Source of the DNA: Haloferax marinum
GTDB taxonomy: Archaea; Halobacteriota; Halobacteria; Halobacteriales; Haloferacaceae
Assembly: GCF_009674625.1 (NCBI RefSeq)
Contig: NZ_WKJQ01000001.1
Location: 3,007,933-3,071,932, forward strand
Direction: 5' to 3'
DNA: 64,000 bases
The number at the start of each line of letters is the position of its first letter. The first letter of the stretch is position 1. The position numbers were made by a program, and so were the translations under genes. Below are positions 44,464 to 53,782 of this stretch, one piece after another. Below the pieces are notes generated by a model. It saw only the letters and a list, made by a program, of their open reading frames with translations. It did not search any database and had not been told where the DNA came from.

Positions 44464-44835
44464 TTAGATGGGAACACCTCCGGACCACGCGAGTGCGGTG
44501 CGGACGCCCTGGATGATGACGAGAAGGCTCCCGACACCGAGAATCGCCTTGACCGCCGTCTTCCGGGACCCGGACAGGCCCGAGTTGACGAGGGCGTTGT
44601 AGACGCCGTTGACGCCGTGGAACGTCGCGGTGATGAGGAACAGAATCATCAGCGAGAAGTACGTCAACTGCTGCATTCGCGCCTGCGAGAGGGCGAACGT
44701 CACTTCGTCTGCGTGGTTGAGGAAGTGAAGCAGGAAGAAGTGGAATGCCAATACTATCACGAGGAACGCGGCGGTGAGGCGCTGCCACAGCCACCGGCGT
44801 CCGCCTGGCTCGAAGGACGTGTATCGTTCTGCCAT
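44464..44835 (-). CDS. sdhD: succinate dehydrogenase membrane anchor SdhD (123 aa)
   Basis: Three membrane helices (about 20-40, 58-78 and 96-118). The haem/quinone region is LVIVLAFHFFLLHFLNHADE-like at the first helix (FHFFLLHFLNHADEVTF) and ATFHGVNGVYNAL in the second. Its ATG overlaps the sdhC stop (TAATG). Translated with the sdh operon. Confidence 0.9.
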   Translation of the reverse strand: MAERYTSFEPGGRRWLWQRLTAAFLVIVLAFHFFLLHFLNHADEVTFALSQARMQQLTYFSLMILFLITATFHGVNGVYNALVNSGLSGSRKTAVKAILGVGSLLVIIQGVRTALAWSGGVPI

Positions 44836-45230
44836 TAGATGCTCACCCCTGAGAGGAAGGTGGGAATACTCGCGACGACGATGACACCCGTGAGGATAAG
44901 CGACGCGTAGAAGCTCTTGTCCTGTGCTTCCAGGCCGACGCCGAGGTCGACAAACAGCAGTCGAACTCCGTTGAGGATGTGGAACACCGCCACGGCGAGC
45001 AGCCCAACCTCGAGGATGCGTACGACGAGTAGGCTCTCCAGCGCCTGAATCGTGTTCGTGTACGCCGCCGCGCCCGAGAGGGCCGTCGACAACACAGCGA
45101 TGTGGGTAAACAAGTACCCCACAAGCACCCAGCCGGTGAACTTGTGGAATATCCAGGCCCACATGCCGGCCGAGAACTCCCGCCATCGACTGAAGTCCTC
45201 GATGAGGCCCCGATTGTAAGACTGACTCAT
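44835..45230 (-). CDS. sdhC: succinate dehydrogenase cytochrome b subunit SdhC (131 aa)
   Basis: Three membrane helices with [21 protein letters not shown] and [13 protein letters not shown], whose His residues fit the haem b/quinone site. At 131 aa it is normal. First gene of sdhCDBA; CTATAC on the minus strand is centred about 29 bases before its ATG, so the mRNA is probably leaderless. Confidence 0.92.
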   Translation of the reverse strand: MSQSYNRGLIEDFSRWREFSAGMWAWIFHKFTGWVLVGYLFTHIAVLSTALSGAAAYTNTIQALESLLVVRILEVGLLAVAVFHILNGVRLLFVDLGVGLEAQDKSFYASLILTGVIVVASIPTFLSGVSI

Positions 45231-45275
45231 GCTCTTGTGAGCGTCGGGACGGGGAGGGTATAGAACTTACGTGTA

Positions 45276-45288
45276 TGATGTATCATCA
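45276..45288. promoter_or_regulatory. palindrome upstream of the sdhC TATA box
   Basis: TGATG-TAT-CATCA is a 13-bp palindrome 46-58 bases upstream of the sdhC start, just behind the TATA/BRE region. Its position fits an activator or repressor site for the succinate dehydrogenase operon. Read only from the sequence. Confidence 0.4.
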
Positions 45289-45340
45289 AGGATGGCAAAA
45301 ATCGCCGGACACCGTATTCTCTCGGCCTCTCAGGCCAACG

Positions 45341-46366
45341 TCATACGGGTGTTTCTGGTGATGCGGACTGTTCTCGTTCCACGACGCGGCGGACGTTGTC
45401 CTTCAGTTCGACGAGGTGACAGAGCGGATTCCCAGGGTAGACGACGGGATTTTCGAGGACACCGACGAGGAGCCCGGTGAAGGGTGCCACGACGGTTACG
45501 TTGTCGTCTTTGAACGGGTTGGTGATGGTGCAGATACGGTCACCTTCGTGAACGAGCGCACCTCGGTCGTGGTGCATATCGACGATGCCACCCGAGTCGG
45601 CCCGAAGCCACGTCTTTTCGTTCTTCCGGGAGATGACGGTTCGCCATCCCGGCCAGTTGACGGTGGACGTCGTGCGGAGACCGTACTCCGCGAAGACACT
45701 CTCGACGCCGGCGAGCGCCTCGTCGATGAGCTCACGCTGGAACCGGTGTGCTTCACCCATCTCGACGGTTATCGCCGGAGTGCCCCGATTGGAAGCTTCC
45801 GTTCTGAGCACCCCGTCGCTTCCGGTGCTGTCGATGATGACGTGTGACCCGAAGGCGTTCGCGAGGCGGGCAACTTCGGGGTCCGACATGTCAGCGCGGA
45901 CGTGAAGCATGTTCGTTCGGCCACGCGTGGACGTATGGAAGTCGATGCCGAAGTCACAGGGTGCGATGAAGTTCTGATAGATACGATACGCCATTCGTTT
46001 CGCTCCCGTCGACGTCTCTGACCCAGGGAACGACCGGTTCAGGTCGCGGTCGTAGATGGGGAGGTACCGCTGCTGCGCGAGGAACGCGGGGACGTTCAAC
46101 ACGGGCATGCAGACGAGCGTTCCGGCGAGGTCCGAGAGGTCCCACTCGTAGGCGACCTCGCGGACGACTTCGATGCCGTTCAGTTCGTCACCGTGGGCGG
46201 CAGCAGAGAGGAAGACGGTTGGGCCCGGTTGCTCCCCGTTGATTATCGTGACGGGGATGCGAACCGGGTCGCCGAGATACGTCTCCGAGATGCCGTACCG
46301 GATATCTTGCGTCTCACCCGGCTCGACCTTCCCTCCGTTGTAGGTGAAGGCCTCGTTGTCGGCCAT
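45341..46366 (-). CDS. succinylglutamate desuccinylase/aspartoacylase family protein (341 aa)
   Basis: A zinc carboxypeptidase-fold deacylase. Zinc ligands are in AAHGDELNGIEVV (HxxE) and the later His in DFGIDFHTSTRGRTN; the DLNRSFPG Arg-Asn motif binds the carboxylate. A C-terminal beta domain (about 265-330) with VVAPFTGLLVGVLENPVVYP follows. It faces away from the RimK-type ligase gene, 130 bases between starts, suggesting a make-and-break pair on N-acyl or glutamyl compounds. Confidence 0.88.
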   Translation of the reverse strand: MADNEAFTYNGGKVEPGETQDIRYGISETYLGDPVRIPVTIINGEQPGPTVFLSAAAHGDELNGIEVVREVAYEWDLSDLAGTLVCMPVLNVPAFLAQQRYLPIYDRDLNRSFPGSETSTGAKRMAYRIYQNFIAPCDFGIDFHTSTRGRTNMLHVRADMSDPEVARLANAFGSHVIIDSTGSDGVLRTEASNRGTPAITVEMGEAHRFQRELIDEALAGVESVFAEYGLRTTSTVNWPGWRTVISRKNEKTWLRADSGGIVDMHHDRGALVHEGDRICTITNPFKDDNVTVVAPFTGLLVGVLENPVVYPGNPLCHLVELKDNVRRVVEREQSASPETPV

Positions 46367-46496
46367 GTGTTGGGATGAGAGGCCCGGACTTATAAACGGT
46401 CGCGCCGAGGCGGAATCGATCAGACCAGTACCTACTAGTCACTAGACACGCATCTGGACCGTCATACCTTTGAAACCCGCCTGAGTTGAGTCAAGT

Positions 46497-47864
46497 ATGT
46501 CCACCAACGACAACGATGCAGTACGTGTTGGGGTTCTTTCACTCCACAACAGCAAGGAGACGAAAGCGATCCTGAACGCAGTCGAGGACCTAGGCCACGA
46601 ACCAGTCTGGCTCCGACGTGAGAACGCGGCGGTCAATATCGAAGATGGTGAGGTGAACGTCGAACCTGAGGTGGACATTATTGCGAATCGACTACTCCTC
46701 TCTAACACCGAAGAACCTGCAGAACTGCTCGGTCTCGCGACGACGTTCAACCGCATCCGGCCGATGCTCAACGAACCAGACGCGGTCCTCGCGGCGATTC
46801 ACAAGTTCGCCACGGCCGCAACGCTCGCAAACTGGAACATCAAGGTGCCGGACGCGCTCCTCGCGCTCTCGAACGACCGACTGAACAAAGGCCGTGAGCG
46901 ATTCGGTGACGTTGCTGTCTACAAGTCCGCAATCGGGACGCACGGCGGTGGGACGTGGAAGGTCGACCTGACCGAACCCGTCAACCCGAAGGTCGGAAAC
47001 CGGCAGGCGTTCCTCCAGAAACTCATCGACCACGACGACCAGCGACACCGAGACCTGCGCGTCTACATCGTCGACGGCGAAATCGTGGGCGCGATGTACC
47101 GCTACGCACCGGAAGGCGAGTGGCGAACCAACGTCGCCCTCGGCGGCGACGTCCTCAACGCGACGGACGAGATGCCAGAAGAAGCCCGTGAGACGGCACT
47201 GTACACCGCCGAAGTGATGGAGATGGACTACGTCGGCGTCGACCTCGTCGAGAGCGACGAGGGCTGGTTCGTCCTCGAAGCCAACCCGACGGCCGGATTC
47301 AAGGGTCTCTACCAGGCGACGGGGAAGAGCCCCGCGCCGTACATCGCCAAACTCGCTATCGAGCGTGCTGGTGGCGAAGTCGACCAAAAGCGCGTGCAGG
47401 AACTCGCATCGACGCTCGACGACTCCGTGCCGTCCTGCGCACCCGCAGAGTCGCCCATCTTCGACGGTGAGGCGCCTCTCATCGGCTACATCGAGGAAGT
47501 CGTCGTCAACGGGACCAGCGGGTCCCAGCAGACGCTCGCCAAGTCTGACACGGGTGCGACTCGGACCAGTATCGACACGAGTCTCGCCGCCGAAATCGGT
47601 GCCGGCCCCATCAAGAGCATGACGCGCGTGAAGTCCGGCAGCGTCAAGCGTGGCAAGGCACGCCCGGTCGTCGACCTGGTCATCGGTATCGGTGGGACCC
47701 AACACACTGTGACCGCCAGCGTCGAAGACCGGTCGCACATGGACTACCCACTGCTCCTCGGCCGCGACATCCTCGAACACTACCGCGTCGACGTTCGCCG
47801 CCGTGCGAACGCCGACCGGTCCGCCCCCGAAAACGACGAAGAAGAAGAACGCCTCGAAGAGTAA
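46497..47864 (+). CDS. RimK-type glutamate ligase fused to a retropepsin-like (RimB/ATP-dependent zinc protease-type) domain (455 aa)
   Basis: The N-terminal ATP-grasp ligase (about 1-290) has VYIVDGEIVGAMYRYAP and FVLEANPTAGFKGLYQATG (metal and ATP sites). After a linker, a second domain (about 315-440) has KSDTGATRTSID, VKRGKARPVVDLVIG and DYPLLLGRDILEHYRVDV, the aspartic-protease-like fold of the PF05618 family (RimB). RimK adds glutamates to proteins or peptides in an ATP-dependent way; RimB-type proteins are separate genes next to rimK in bacteria, so the fusion supports a joint role. Acidic Glu-rich tail. Confidence 0.88.
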   Translation: MSTNDNDAVRVGVLSLHNSKETKAILNAVEDLGHEPVWLRRENAAVNIEDGEVNVEPEVDIIANRLLLSNTEEPAELLGLATTFNRIRPMLNEPDAVLAAIHKFATAATLANWNIKVPDALLALSNDRLNKGRERFGDVAVYKSAIGTHGGGTWKVDLTEPVNPKVGNRQAFLQKLIDHDDQRHRDLRVYIVDGEIVGAMYRYAPEGEWRTNVALGGDVLNATDEMPEEARETALYTAEVMEMDYVGVDLVESDEGWFVLEANPTAGFKGLYQATGKSPAPYIAKLAIERAGGEVDQKRVQELASTLDDSVPSCAPAESPIFDGEAPLIGYIEEVVVNGTSGSQQTLAKSDTGATRTSIDTSLAAEIGAGPIKSMTRVKSGSVKRGKARPVVDLVIGIGGTQHTVTASVEDRSHMDYPLLLGRDILEHYRVDVRRRANADRSAPENDEEEERLEE

Positions 47865-47939
47865 ACGCCCGCAGTCGACGCCGCGGGAGCGTTCTCTTCG
47901 ACGCCGAACTTTTCTCTCTGACCATCGTAGCACGGGTCG

Positions 47940-48521
47940 ATGAGCGACGACGCCTACCACACACTCCGAACCGACCCACACCTCGGCGATATCGTCGAAG
48001 ACCACGGGCCACAGACGCTCGACCCATCGACCGACCCGTTCGAGCGACTGGTCGTCTCCATCGTCAACCAGCAACTGTCGACGACGGCCGCGGCGACGAT
48101 TCGTGACCGCATATTCGACCGCGTCGAGGTTACCCCAGACGGGATACTCGCGGCCGACGAATCAGTCCTCCGGGACTGCGGCCTCTCGGGGCAGAAAGTC
48201 GGCTACGTCCGAAACGTCGCCGAAGCGTTCCAAGACGGGTTGTCCGCGGAGTCGCTGCGGGCGATGGACGACGGGGAAGTGATAGACGCACTAACCGAGA
48301 TTCGCGGTGTCGGCGTCTGGACGGCGAAGATGTTCCTCATCTTCGTGCTCGCGCGCGAGGACGTGTTTCCGGTCGAGGACCTCGGAATTCGGCGGGGCAT
48401 GGAGCGCGTCTTCGACGTCGAAGCCGACGCCCTCTCGCGAGGTGAGATGGTCGAACACGCCGAGACGTGGACGCCGTATCGGAGTTACGCTAGTCTCTAT
48501 CTCTGGCGTGCCGTGGACTGA
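47940..48521 (+). CDS. DNA-3-methyladenine glycosylase, AlkA-type (193 aa)
   Basis: A HhH-GPD base-excision enzyme: PFERLVVSIVNQQLSTTAAA, the helix-hairpin-helix EIRGVGVWTAKMFLIFVLA and the catalytic Asp in DVFPVEDLGIRRGM, followed by WTPYRSYASLYLWRAV. At 193 aa it is the short archaeal form without the N-terminal AlkA domain. It removes alkylated bases from DNA. Single gene. Confidence 0.9.
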   Translation: MSDDAYHTLRTDPHLGDIVEDHGPQTLDPSTDPFERLVVSIVNQQLSTTAAATIRDRIFDRVEVTPDGILAADESVLRDCGLSGQKVGYVRNVAEAFQDGLSAESLRAMDDGEVIDALTEIRGVGVWTAKMFLIFVLAREDVFPVEDLGIRRGMERVFDVEADALSRGEMVEHAETWTPYRSYASLYLWRAVD

Positions 48522-48682
48522 GCGCGACCCATCGGGACGCCGATTCTGCAGTTGACTCTGACAGAATCGCACCACTCGACACCGATAGCCGTATTCGTTC
48601 GGAAATCTCAAATAAACGAGTAATAAGTTTACTTTTCACTCGATGGAAACGTTGAAACCAATGCACTCTGTAACGTTTGTCC

Positions 48683-50659
48683 ATGAAGGTAGACGATATC
48701 AACACCATCACCGTTCTCGGTGCGGGCAACATGGGCCACGGCATCGCAGAAGTCGCGGCCCTCGCCGGGTACGACGTCGTTCTTCGAGACATCAAAGACG
48801 AGTTCGTCCAGAAGGGCTACGACCAAATCGAGTGGTCGCTGAACAAACTCGCCGAGAAAGACCGACTCTCGCAGGAGGATGCAGACGCCGCGTTCGACCG
48901 CGTCACACCGGTCGTCGACCTCGAAGAAGCAGTCGCCAACGCCGACGTCGTCATCGAGGCGGTCCCCGAGAAGATGTCCATCAAGAAAGAGGTGTACACG
49001 GACCTCGAGAAGTTCGCACCGGACCACACCGTCTTCGCTACGAACACGTCCAGTCTCTCTATCACCGAACTCTCTGAGGTGACGGAGCGACCCGAGCGAT
49101 TCTGTGGAATGCATTTCTTCAACCCGCCGGTTCGGATGGACCTCGTCGAGGTCATCTCCGGCGCGCACACCGCCGACGAGACGCTCGAACTTATCGAAGA
49201 CCTCGCAGAAGACATGGGCAAGACGCCCGTCCGCGTCCGAAAGGACAGTCCCGGATTCATCGTCAACCGTATCCTCGTCCCCCTGATGAACGAGGCCGCG
49301 TGGATCGTCCACTCCGGCGACGCGACGATGGCCGAAGTCGACGCCACGACGAAGTACGACCTCGGCCTCCCGATGGGGAGTTTCGAACTCGCCGACTACG
49401 TCGGCATCGACGTGGGATATCACGTCCTCGAATACATGCACGAGGTGCTCGGCGACGCCTACAAGCCGTGTCCGCTCCTCTCCGAGAAAGTCGAAGAAGG
49501 AAACCTCGGCCAGAAGACTGGCAAGGGCTTCTACGACTACGAGGATGGCGAGGGTGCGCAGGTTCCCCACGACGAAGGCAAGGAGTCCGTCAAGAACCGA
49601 CTCCTCGGTGTCATGGCGAACGAAGTCGCCGGCCTCATCGGCAACGACGTCGCCCACGCTGACGCAATCGACCGTGCTGTCAAACTCGGCGGACGCTTCC
49701 CCGACGGCCCCGCGAAGATGGCCGACAACACCGGCATCCCGACGCTCCTCGGAGCGCTCGACAAACTCCACGAAGAGACCGGCGAAGAGCGCTACGAGGC
49801 AGTCGAATACCTCCGTGACCTCGCCCAATCAGGCGACGGGTTCTACGGCGGCGACGAGGAAGGCGACGACTCGCTCTCGTTCGACGACATCTCTGTCGCG
49901 GTTCGCGACGGCGTCGGTCACGTCACGCTCGACCGACCACACCGACTCAACACCATCAGCACCGAACTGCTGGACGAACTCTCCGAGGCACTCGACGTGC
50001 TCGCTGACGACGACGACGTGCGCGCCGTCCTCCTGACTGGCGCTGGCGACCGTGCGTTCTCGGCAGGCGCAGACGTGACGAGCATCGCTGCAGGCGGCGC
50101 AGACCCAGTCACCGGCGTCGAACTCTCGCGCAAGGGCCAACAGACATTCGGCAAACTCGAAAAGCTCGACGAACCGGTCGTCGCGGGTATCGACGGCTTC
50201 TGTCTCGGCGGCGGGATGGAACTCTCGATGTGCGCCGACCTGCGCATCGCCACCGAGCGTTCCGAGTTCGGGCAACCCGAGCACAACCTCGGTCTCCTCC
50301 CCGGCTGGGGTGGCACCGTCCGCCTCCAGCGCATCGTCGGCACCGGCCGCGCGAAAGAGATTATCTTCAGCGCCGACCGCTACGACGCCGAGACGATGGC
50401 CGACTATGGCTTCGTCAACGAAGTGGTCGACAACGACGACTTCGAGACGCAGGCGTTCGAGTACGCAAAGCGCTTCGCACAGGGCCCACCGGTCGCACAG
50501 CGCTACACGAAGCGCGCCATGCACAACGGTTGGGAAGACACCGAATCCGGTCTCGAAGTCGAGGCACAGGCGTTCGGCCTCCTCTTTACAACCACTGACC
50601 TGATGGAAGGTATCGCAGCGTTCACGAGCGACCGCGACCCCGAATTCACGGGCGAGTAA
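48683..50659 (+). CDS. 3-hydroxyacyl-CoA dehydrogenase/enoyl-CoA hydratase fusion (658 aa)
   Basis: Domain 1 (about 1-300) is the dehydrogenase: NAD site VLGAGNMGHGIAEVAALAG, the ATNTSSLSITEL and MHFFNPPVRMDLVEV blocks and SPGFIVNRIL. A C-terminal dehydrogenase module (about 300-380) follows. Domain 2 (about 400-658) is the hydratase: AGDRAFSAGADV, CLGGGMELSMCADLRIA and NLGLLPGWGGTVRLQR with both catalytic Glu regions. It carries out two beta-oxidation steps. The order is the reverse of bacterial FadB. The ATG at 48683 is chosen over a TTG two codons earlier. Confidence 0.93.
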   Translation: MKVDDINTITVLGAGNMGHGIAEVAALAGYDVVLRDIKDEFVQKGYDQIEWSLNKLAEKDRLSQEDADAAFDRVTPVVDLEEAVANADVVIEAVPEKMSIKKEVYTDLEKFAPDHTVFATNTSSLSITELSEVTERPERFCGMHFFNPPVRMDLVEVISGAHTADETLELIEDLAEDMGKTPVRVRKDSPGFIVNRILVPLMNEAAWIVHSGDATMAEVDATTKYDLGLPMGSFELADYVGIDVGYHVLEYMHEVLGDAYKPCPLLSEKVEEGNLGQKTGKGFYDYEDGEGAQVPHDEGKESVKNRLLGVMANEVAGLIGNDVAHADAIDRAVKLGGRFPDGPAKMADNTGIPTLLGALDKLHEETGEERYEAVEYLRDLAQSGDGFYGGDEEGDDSLSFDDISVAVRDGVGHVTLDRPHRLNTISTELLDELSEALDVLADDDDVRAVLLTGAGDRAFSAGADVTSIAAGGADPVTGVELSRKGQQTFGKLEKLDEPVVAGIDGFCLGGGMELSMCADLRIATERSEFGQPEHNLGLLPGWGGTVRLQRIVGTGRAKEIIFSADRYDAETMADYGFVNEVVDNDDFETQAFEYAKRFAQGPPVAQRYTKRAMHNGWEDTESGLEVEAQAFGLLFTTTDLMEGIAAFTSDRDPEFTGE

Positions 50660-50710
50660 TCGCTATCCGTGAGTGGGTTCCTCTCACTCACCGGCGACGG
50701 AACGCAACGC

Positions 50711-50717
50711 TTAAAAT
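50711..50717 (+). promoter_or_regulatory. TATA box of tRNA-Glu
   Basis: TTAAAAT lies about 33 bases before the mature 5' end of tRNA-Glu(TTC), giving a short 5' leader to be removed by RNase P. Confidence 0.5.
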
Positions 50718-50746
50718 AATCCAACTACCACCCATGAATGCAGTTG

Positions 50747-50821
<75 letters not shown>

Positions 50822-50889
50822 CTTCTCTCGAACACAAACCTCCGAGAGACCTCTGTGTCTCTCGGTTCTTGTGAGAGTGAATGCGACAC

Positions 50890-51128
50890 AGGGGATTGGA
50901 ATCAGGGAGCGAACGCAGTGAGCGACTGAGGTTCAAATCCCCTACCGAGCACTTCTCTCTGAAACAACACCCCAAGCGACGCGTTTTATCGCGTCGCGAC
51001 GGCTGTTGTGAGTGTGTGTGAGCACAGGGATTCTGAATCAGGGAGCGAAGCGAACGAAGTGAGCGGAGTGAGTGAGGTTCAATTCCCCGACCGAGCAACC
51101 ACCAGACAGTACCGAGCAATCACCAGAC
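50890..51128. repeat. tRNA-Glu tail: two palindromic units with copies of the tRNA 3' end
   Basis: Unit 1: AGGGGATTGGAATC (50890-50903) is an imperfect antisense of the T-arm; the core AGCGAACGCAGTGAGCGACT follows; then a 30-bp exact copy of the tRNA 3' part plus nine trailer bases (50930-50959 equals 50800-50829, offset 130). Unit 2 repeats the design: GGGATTCTGAATC (from 51027), core GAAGCGAACGAAGTGAGCGG, then a copy with two changes (51076-51097). ACCGAGCA, C or T, CACCAGAC is then repeated at 20-bp spacing (51091 and 51111). Confidence 0.9.
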
Positions 51129-51485
51129 GGAATAGTACGTCGCGTGTTTGTTGGTGTGAGATTCTTCGACAGAGAACGCCCTGGCGAGAAGCGCGACGAC
51201 TGCGTCCTCGTCCGCTTCGGAAGTCCCCTTTTGGACCTTCAGGAGGAGTTCGTGTTCGCCACCAACCGTTGGAGAGGGCGTCTTCCCCTCGGCATTCGTC
51301 AAGTTGGTCACCTCGTACTCCGAGTCTTCTGGAGCACCCGTGAGGTGTACCTCGTGGTATAGTTTCTCTCTCCCGCGGCGACCTTCTGTCACCCGGTACT
51401 CGTCTGAGAGGACGTCTAACACGTCGGAAATCAGGTGAGCGGGAGCGGTGTACGGTGACTTGAGTTCGACGTCTCCTTTCGCCAT
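51120..51485 (-). CDS. conserved haloarchaeal protein of unknown function (121 aa)
   Basis: It begins MAKGDVELKSPYTAPAHLIS and ends HTNKHATYYSVW. The middle is an alpha/beta mix: DVLSDEYRVTEGRRGREKLY, EYEVTNLTNAEG. No known domain is seen, no signal, no membrane segment. Its 3' end touches the last tRNA-Glu tail repeat. The start at 51485 is the only good one. Confidence 0.65.
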   Translation of the reverse strand: MAKGDVELKSPYTAPAHLISDVLDVLSDEYRVTEGRRGREKLYHEVHLTGAPEDSEYEVTNLTNAEGKTPSPTVGGEHELLLKVQKGTSEADEDAVVALLARAFSVEESHTNKHATYYSVW

Positions 51486-51685
51486 GTCAATGACAATACG
51501 ATATCAATACGGGATAAAATACCCTGAGTTCCCCCTCCCGAGGACGGACACACAGCGTCGTTTTCTGGTGACTCCGCTCCTCACCACTCCCCCCACCGCC
51601 CACGTATTTAACCTCATAAAGTAAGTATAATATATAGTATGACACTTCGCCAGCCACCGGGAGGTCCCTCCATGGACGTGGTGTG

Positions 51686-53014
51686 ATGGTCCAAGAGGTG
51701 TTCGCATCGGTAGACCCGGTCATCGCCCGGCTGTTCATCGCGGCGGCGCTGGGGATGTTCCTCGGATTGGAACGCGAGCGGTCCGGAAAATCCGCCGGGA
51801 TGCGGACGTTCACACTGACGAGTCTGGTCGGGGGAATCGCCGTCGCGATTGGGAGCGAAGTCCTTCTTGCAGTAGGCGGGGCCCTCGTCGTCGTCCAGGC
51901 GGTGTTACTCGGCGGGCGTGGAATCGTCAAGCGAAGCACTACCCGTGACGAGCCCGACGCAGATACCTCGGAGTTGGACCTGTTCGAGGCAACTGACCCA
52001 GAGAACTCCGACAGCACCATCAGTGCGAGTCTGTCGCTGACGACGTCGACGTCGCTCCTCGTCGCCTACGCGGTCGGTGCGGCGGTGGTTGGAGGCTACG
52101 TCCTCGAAGGGGTCATCGTCGCCCTCACGTCGTCACTCCTGTTGGCCCTCCGGCGGGAACTCCACGGGTTCGCCCACCGACTGACCTCCGACGAAGTTCG
52201 GAGTGCAATCGAGTTGGCTATCATCGCGTTCGTCGTCTATCCGTTGCTCCCAGACGAACCACTGGGCCCGTGGGACGCGGTGAACCCACGAACCGTCTGG
52301 TTGTTGGTCGTCGCAGTGAGCGCCATCGGCTTCGTCAACTACATCATCATCAGGCGGTACGGCGAGCGCGGCATCGCTATCACGGGGTTCTTCGGCGGAC
52401 TCGTGAGCTCCACCGCCGTCATCGGTGAGATCGCCAGTCGAGCAGAACAAAACCCGTCGATTCGGGCACTCGCCGTCGGTGCGATTTTGATGGCAGACTC
52501 GGCGATGGCAGTCCGCAACCTCGTACTCGTCGTCGTGTTCGTCCCCGAAATCGCAGTGCAGGTCGGCATTCCACTTGGACTCATCGCGGTCGTTGGAGTG
52601 AGTTACGCACTGCACTCGGGCGAGTGGGGTGTCGACCTCAACGTGTCGTTCGAGTCGCCGTTCAACCTCAAAGGAGCCCTCCGGTTCGGACTGTTCTTCC
52701 TCGTCGTACTTCTCGTCTCGGCGGGGGCACAGCAGTACTTCGGTGCGACGGGGTTCGTCGTGACGAGTTTCCTCGGGGGGCTGGTTTCGAGTGGGTCCGT
52801 CGTCACGACGGTCGTCACCCTCTACAGTAGCGGAAGCATCGGAAGTACGACCGCAATCGCTGGTGTGCTGGCGGGAACGGCGGCGAGTATCTTCGTGAAA
52901 ATCTTCCTCGCGGCGAGTATCGACCGGACGTTGCTCACCCCCGTCGCCCGAAAGAGTGCGCTTCTGGTCACGAGCGGGGTTCTCGGCGGTGCACTCGTCG
53001 TATTTCTGACGTAG
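51686..53014 (+). CDS. MgtC/SapB-DUF4010 membrane protein (442 aa)
   Basis: The N-terminal MgtC-type domain (about 1-80) has RLFIAAALGMFLGLERERSG and GMRTFTLTSLVGGIAVAIGS. The C-terminal DUF4010 domain (about 190-440) has about eight helices with repeated GFFGGLVSSTAVIGEIASRA and SFLGGLVSSGSVVTTVVTLY. The function is unproven; MgtC domains are linked to Mg2+ and acid stress. ATG at 51686 or GTG one codon earlier. Confidence 0.86.
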   Translation: MVQEVFASVDPVIARLFIAAALGMFLGLERERSGKSAGMRTFTLTSLVGGIAVAIGSEVLLAVGGALVVVQAVLLGGRGIVKRSTTRDEPDADTSELDLFEATDPENSDSTISASLSLTTSTSLLVAYAVGAAVVGGYVLEGVIVALTSSLLLALRRELHGFAHRLTSDEVRSAIELAIIAFVVYPLLPDEPLGPWDAVNPRTVWLLVVAVSAIGFVNYIIIRRYGERGIAITGFFGGLVSSTAVIGEIASRAEQNPSIRALAVGAILMADSAMAVRNLVLVVVFVPEIAVQVGIPLGLIAVVGVSYALHSGEWGVDLNVSFESPFNLKGALRFGLFFLVVLLVSAGAQQYFGATGFVVTSFLGGLVSSGSVVTTVVTLYSSGSIGSTTAIAGVLAGTAASIFVKIFLAASIDRTLLTPVARKSALLVTSGVLGGALVVFLT

Positions 53015-53328
53015 TGCGCGGTCCCAAACCGGGACAACATTCATAATCCATTGAGACACCAGTCAAGACGCACTGGTTCGGTGCAAACCGTTCTCAAACG
53101 AGTCGGCCCCTCGAAGATTCGCCCACCGGTCGTCCCCTGGTGCGGCGAGGGCCACTCTCAGAACCCGTCCGACTAGCCGATGGCTTCAGGTAGACCCCCT
53201 CGTATCTTTCCTCAACGTCGGACTGAGCCAATGACCCGTCACGTGACACAGGACCAGAACAGTGGTGTACTGCCTTCGAATCGACGACGCCCTCTCGACA
53301 CAACGACCACCGGTCGGGGGACTCGCCC
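53015..53328. other. 314-bp gap before dsbB
   Basis: No RNA or protein family is recognised. A 33-codon frame from ATG 53231 ends in a TGA that overlaps the GTG start of dsbB (GTGA at 53329). It could be a short upstream reading frame coupled to dsbB, but its sequence (Arg/Thr/Pro-rich) gives no support beyond the overlap. Confidence 0.35.
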
Positions 53329-53760
53329 GTGACAGACACGACTCGGGCGATACTCGGTGCGGGAACGCTCGTCGCACTCGCAGCGACCGCTGGAAGCCTC
53401 TACTTCAGTCTCGGGTTGGGGCTGACGCCCTGTGACCTCTGTTGGTATCAACGTATCCTGATGTACCCACTCGTCGTCGTCCTCGGGGTCGCCGCTATCG
53501 AAGACCGTGGGAACGTCTGGAAGACCGTGTTGCCCCTCTCACTCGGCGGCGTCGCGCTCGCAGGCTACCACACGTACCTGCAAGTCGCCCCCAACGCGAC
53601 CTGTTCCGTCGGAGGCCCGTGTACGAGTGTTCTCTATCCGATGGTCGACGGACTGCTGACCATCCCTCGGCTCTCGCTCATCGCGTTTTCGCTCCTGACG
53701 CTCCTCACGGTCGTCGTCGCTCGCACGGACAAATCCCGCGACAACATGTGGATGGCCTGA
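53329..53760 (+). CDS. dsbB: disulfide bond formation protein DsbB (143 aa)
   Basis: Four membrane helices. The first redox pair is in TPCDLCWYQRI, the second in NATCSVGGPCTSVLYP. It re-oxidises a thiol oxidoreductase outside the membrane and passes electrons to quinone. The spacing is CX2C then CX5C, as in short archaeal/Gram-positive types. The start is GTG at 53329. Confidence 0.92.
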   Translation: MTDTTRAILGAGTLVALAATAGSLYFSLGLGLTPCDLCWYQRILMYPLVVVLGVAAIEDRGNVWKTVLPLSLGGVALAGYHTYLQVAPNATCSVGGPCTSVLYPMVDGLLTIPRLSLIAFSLLTLLTVVVARTDKSRDNMWMA

Positions 53761-53782
53761 ACGGCGGCCCACCCCACACCAC

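Noticed and set aside
46692..48074. 460-codon minus-strand open frame
   Set aside because: It is the antisense of the RimK fusion and the start of alkA, and has no recognisable protein features.
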